Origin: an uncultured Caulobacteraceae bacterium
Lineage (GTDB): Bacteria > Pseudomonadota > Alphaproteobacteria > Caulobacterales > Caulobacteraceae
Direction: 5' to 3'
DNA: 64,000 nt
NCBI GenBank assembly: GCA_903923135.1
Contig: CAIXWN010000080.1
Location: 1 to 64,000, forward strand
Shown in pieces: positions 61,144 to 64,000 of the stretch. The first letter of the stretch is position 1; each line of letters begins with the position of its first letter. Both the position numbers and the translations under genes were made by a program. The notes under the pieces were generated by a model that did no database searches, was not told the DNA's origin, and worked only from the letters and a program-made list of their open reading frames with translations.

Positions 61144-62424
61144 TCAGTCGAACAGTCCCGCTTCGAAGCGCCGGGCGGCGTCGGTCGCGGCCCGCGGCCC
61201 CAGCACGGCGACCGTCGCCCGGCGGGACCCCCGCAGGGTCGTGTCCAGCGCGGCGACGGCCTCGGCGGTGACCTCGTCGATCGCCGCGGCCATGTCGGCC
61301 GGCGGGATCTGGCGACCGAAGGCGAGCGTCTGCGCCGCGGCCTGCTCAGAGCGGGCCAGCAGGGATTCGCGGGCCATGAACAGGGAGGCCTTGAGCTGGG
61401 CCTTGGCCCGGCGCAGTTCAGCGTCGCCGATGTGGCCAAGCAGCCCCCGGATTTCACGCGCCGCCACCTCGGCCAGTTGGCCGGCGTCGGCCGCCGCGCA
61501 GCCAGCGTAGACGCCCAGCACCCCGGCGTCGGCGTAGGCCTCGCCATAGGCGTCGATGGCATAGGCCAGGCCCAGCCTTTCGCGCGCCTCCTGGAACAGT
61601 CGCGACGACATGCCCCCGCCGAGAGCTTCGGCGAAGACCCTCAGGGGCCAGTAGTCCGGGTCCGAGACGCCGACGGCCGGCAGGAGAATGACCAGATGGG
61701 CCTGCTCAAGCCGGCGCCGCTCCATGGCGTGGCCGCCGGTGAACTGCGCCGGCTCCGGCGCCAATCGGTCGGCCGCAGGCGCGCCGCCGAATGCTGTCTC
61801 GGCCAGACGCAGGAACGCCTCCTCGTCGACCGCGCCGGCCACGCTGACAACGAGCCGGTCGGGCGCGTACAGCGCCGCCCGCCAGGCTTCCATCGCCGCC
61901 GGGTCGGCCGGAGCCAGGCTGGCCACCGAGCCCAGAATCGGCCGGCCGAGGGACTGCCCGCCGAAGGCCGCCGCCTGGGCCAGTTCGAACACCTGATCAT
62001 CCGGCGCGTCGGCAGCCTCGGCGATTTCCTGACCGACAACATACTTCTCCCGCGCCAGATCGCCTTCGTCGAGGGTCGGCCGCTGGACCAGGTCGGAGAC
62101 GATCTCCATGGCCAGCGGCAGGCCGCCAGCCAGCGCACGGACCTGAAAACTGGTGCGTTCATGCCCGGTCGCGGCGTTCAGCTGTCCCCCGTCGGCCTCG
62201 ATCGCCTCGACGATCTCCCGGGCTGACCGGCTTCCGGCTCCCTTGAACACCATGTGTTCGAGCAGGTGGGACCACCCTGAGCGCGCCTCGTCCTCCCAGC
62301 GAGCGCCGCGCCCAGCCACAACCGATAGGGCGAGCGTTTCGAAACCCGGCGCCGGATCGCACAGCAGGGTGACGCCGTTGGCCAGCTGGTGGCGGCGCGG
62401 GAGCGCCGCGCGGACCTTGGTCAT
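61144..62424 (-). CDS. M16 family zinc peptidase
   Basis: HLLEHMVFKG (HxxEH), tandem M16 domain organisation. Confidence 0.94.
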   Translation of the reverse strand: MTKVRAALPRRHQLANGVTLLCDPAPGFETLALSVVAGRGARWEDEARSGWSHLLEHMVFKGAGSRSAREIVEAIEADGGQLNAATGHERTSFQVRALAGGLPLAMEIVSDLVQRPTLDEGDLAREKYVVGQEIAEAADAPDDQVFELAQAAAFGGQSLGRPILGSVASLAPADPAAMEAWRAALYAPDRLVVSVAGAVDEEAFLRLAETAFGGAPAADRLAPEPAQFTGGHAMERRRLEQAHLVILLPAVGVSDPDYWPLRVFAEALGGGMSSRLFQEARERLGLAYAIDAYGEAYADAGVLGVYAGCAAADAGQLAEVAAREIRGLLGHIGDAELRRAKAQLKASLFMARESLLARSEQAAAQTLAFGRQIPPADMAAAIDEVTAEAVAALDTTLRGSRRATVAVLGPRAATDAARRFEAGLFD

Positions 62425-63818
62425 GAGAGCGCGAAGTCGCGCACGTAGGTCTTCACCGCCTCGGCGTCGGCGGGAAGGCGGTCGATGGCTTCGGCGAAGC
62501 CGGCGCGGAGTCGCACGGCCAGCGGCGCCGGCGGCGAGGCGCCTGTCGCCGCCAGCACAGCATCGGGGAACTTGGCGGGGTGGGCCGTGGACACCACCAC
62601 CAGAGGCGTCGCCTGCGGCGCGGGGCGAGCCCGTCGGGCGCCGGCCACGGCCACCGCCGTATGAGGGTCGATCAGCACCCCTGTCTGGCGCAACGTCTCG
62701 TCCATGGTCCGCGCCGTCTCGGCCTCACTGACCGCCTCGCCGAGAAACACGGTCCTGATGGCGGCGAGCACATCCGCGGGCAGGGAGACACGGCCGTCGG
62801 CGGCAAAGGCCCGGAACGTCCCGGCCGTCAGAGCAGCGTCGCGACCCGCGCATTCGAAGACAAGGCGTTCGAAGTTCGACGCCACCTGGATATCCATCGC
62901 CGGGCTCTGGGTGGCGGCGGCGGGGCCGCGGCGATAGTCACCCGATGTGAGCGCCCGCGCCATGATGTCGTTGGCGTTGGTGGCCACGATCATCCGTCCG
63001 ATCGGCAGACCCATGAGGCGCGCCCCATAGCCGGCGAAGGCGTCGCCGAAGTTGCCTGTGGGCACCGCGAAATCGATGATCCGGGCCGGCGCGCCCAGGG
63101 TGGCGGCGGCGGTGAAATAGTAGACGCACTGCGCGACGATGCGGGCGAAATTGATCGAATTGACCGCCGAGAGGTTCACGGCGTCGGCGAAGTCTCCGTC
63201 CTGGAACAGCGATTTGAGAATGGCCTGGCAGTCGTCGAAGTCACCGGCGACGGCGACCGTGCGCACGTTGTCCTGCGCCGTCGTGGTCATGAAGCGCCGC
63301 TGGACCTCGGAGATCCGGCCTTCCGGAAAGAGCACGACGATGCGCACGTGATCGAGGCCGGCGAAGGCCTCGACGGCGGCGCCGCCGGTGTCCCCGGAGG
63401 TGGCGCAAACGATCGTTATCGACCGCCCCCGCGCCGCCAGCACGTGGGTGTAGAGCCGGCCGAGGATCTGCATCGCCACATCCTTGAAGGCGAGCGTCGG
63501 GCCGTGGAACAGCTCCAGCAGGAATCGGTCGGGACCGAGCTGGACCAGAGGCGTCACGGCCGGGTGCGTGAAACTGGCGTAGGCGGCCTGGCACAGGTCC
63601 AGAAGGATCCCGGCCGGGATTTCGTCGCCGGCGAAGCGGCCGAGGATATCAGCGGCAACCTCGGCGTAGGGCCTGCCGGAATATCCGGCGATGGTCTCCG
63701 GGCTGACCGTCGGCCAGGACTGCGGGCAATACAGGCCCCCGTCGGGGGCGAGGCCCGCAAGCAGGGTTTCGGTAAAACCGAGGGCGGGCGATTCACCGCG
63801 TGTGGAGATGTATTTCAC
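62421..63818 (-). CDS. thrC: Threonine synthase
   Basis: GTG start; YISTRGESPALGFTETLLAGLAPDGGLYCP; FHGPTLAFKDVAMQ PLP lysine; ATSGDTGGAAVEAF. Confidence 0.95.
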   Translation of the reverse strand: MKYISTRGESPALGFTETLLAGLAPDGGLYCPQSWPTVSPETIAGYSGRPYAEVAADILGRFAGDEIPAGILLDLCQAAYASFTHPAVTPLVQLGPDRFLLELFHGPTLAFKDVAMQILGRLYTHVLAARGRSITIVCATSGDTGGAAVEAFAGLDHVRIVVLFPEGRISEVQRRFMTTTAQDNVRTVAVAGDFDDCQAILKSLFQDGDFADAVNLSAVNSINFARIVAQCVYYFTAAATLGAPARIIDFAVPTGNFGDAFAGYGARLMGLPIGRMIVATNANDIMARALTSGDYRRGPAAATQSPAMDIQVASNFERLVFECAGRDAALTAGTFRAFAADGRVSLPADVLAAIRTVFLGEAVSEAETARTMDETLRQTGVLIDPHTAVAVAGARRARPAPQATPLVVVSTAHPAKFPDAVLAATGASPPAPLAVRLRAGFAEAIDRLPADAEAVKTYVRDFALS

Positions 63819-64000
63819 CGGCCTTTGAGCCTTCGGATGAGCAGCGCGACATAGAACCACGACATGATGATGGCCAGGGCGAACCATGTCAGAGCGTAGA
63901 CGAGATGGTTGTTGGGGATATCCTGCGGAAGCGCCGCCGGAACAACCCCCGGCGGCGCCGGCGCCTCGGACTCCAGGGCGATGATGTAGGGCGCCGGTCG
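63815..64000 (-). CDS. SURF1-family protein (C-terminal part, truncated by window edge)
   Basis: Minus-strand translation ...IPNNHLVYALTWFALAIMMSWFYVALLIRRLKGR*; stop overlaps thrC GTG start. Confidence 0.8.
   Translation of the reverse strand, partial: RPAPYIIALESEAPAPPGVVPAALPQDIPNNHLVYALTWFALAIIMSWFYVALLIRRLKGR

Overview
This is a high-GC, gene-dense chromosomal segment. It looks alphaproteobacterial and most like Caulobacterales (CcrM-type methylase, DciA/MutY/SMC block, F1Fo-ATPase Fo operon, tal-pgi fusion, PEPxxWA-sorted proteins). I could support about 60 coding regions. I saw no rRNA, tRNA, CRISPR array or mobile element. Most of the window is housekeeping or central metabolism: creD, mutY, dciA, two dsbA-like genes, smc, atpIBEF'F, gntK, tal-pgi, metX-metW, a P-II gene, gloB, phbB/phbA/phaR, sua5-like, an M16 peptidase, thrC and a surf1 fragment. 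The accessory part is roughly 3-25 kb. It encodes five separate Rieske oxygenase alpha subunits, three SDRs, three NTF2/SnoaL-like proteins, an ABM-type protein, a TonB-dependent receptor, a TetR regulator, an orphan lipoyl-alpha/beta-hydrolase fusion, and a thiolase-like/DUF35 pair whose thiolase member has Glu where the catalytic His is expected. No ferredoxin or reductase gene is present in the window. I interpret this as an uncharacterised multi-Rieske catabolic island, possibly for a steroid or terpenoid substrate. Other notable points are a Sua5/YrdC gene with no canonical in-frame start codon for its N-terminus, two candidate Fur-like sites in the Rieske island, a GANTC site beside the ccrM start, and a structured, possibly leaderless metX upstream region. 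All calls come from reading the sequence and supplied translations; no database search was run.
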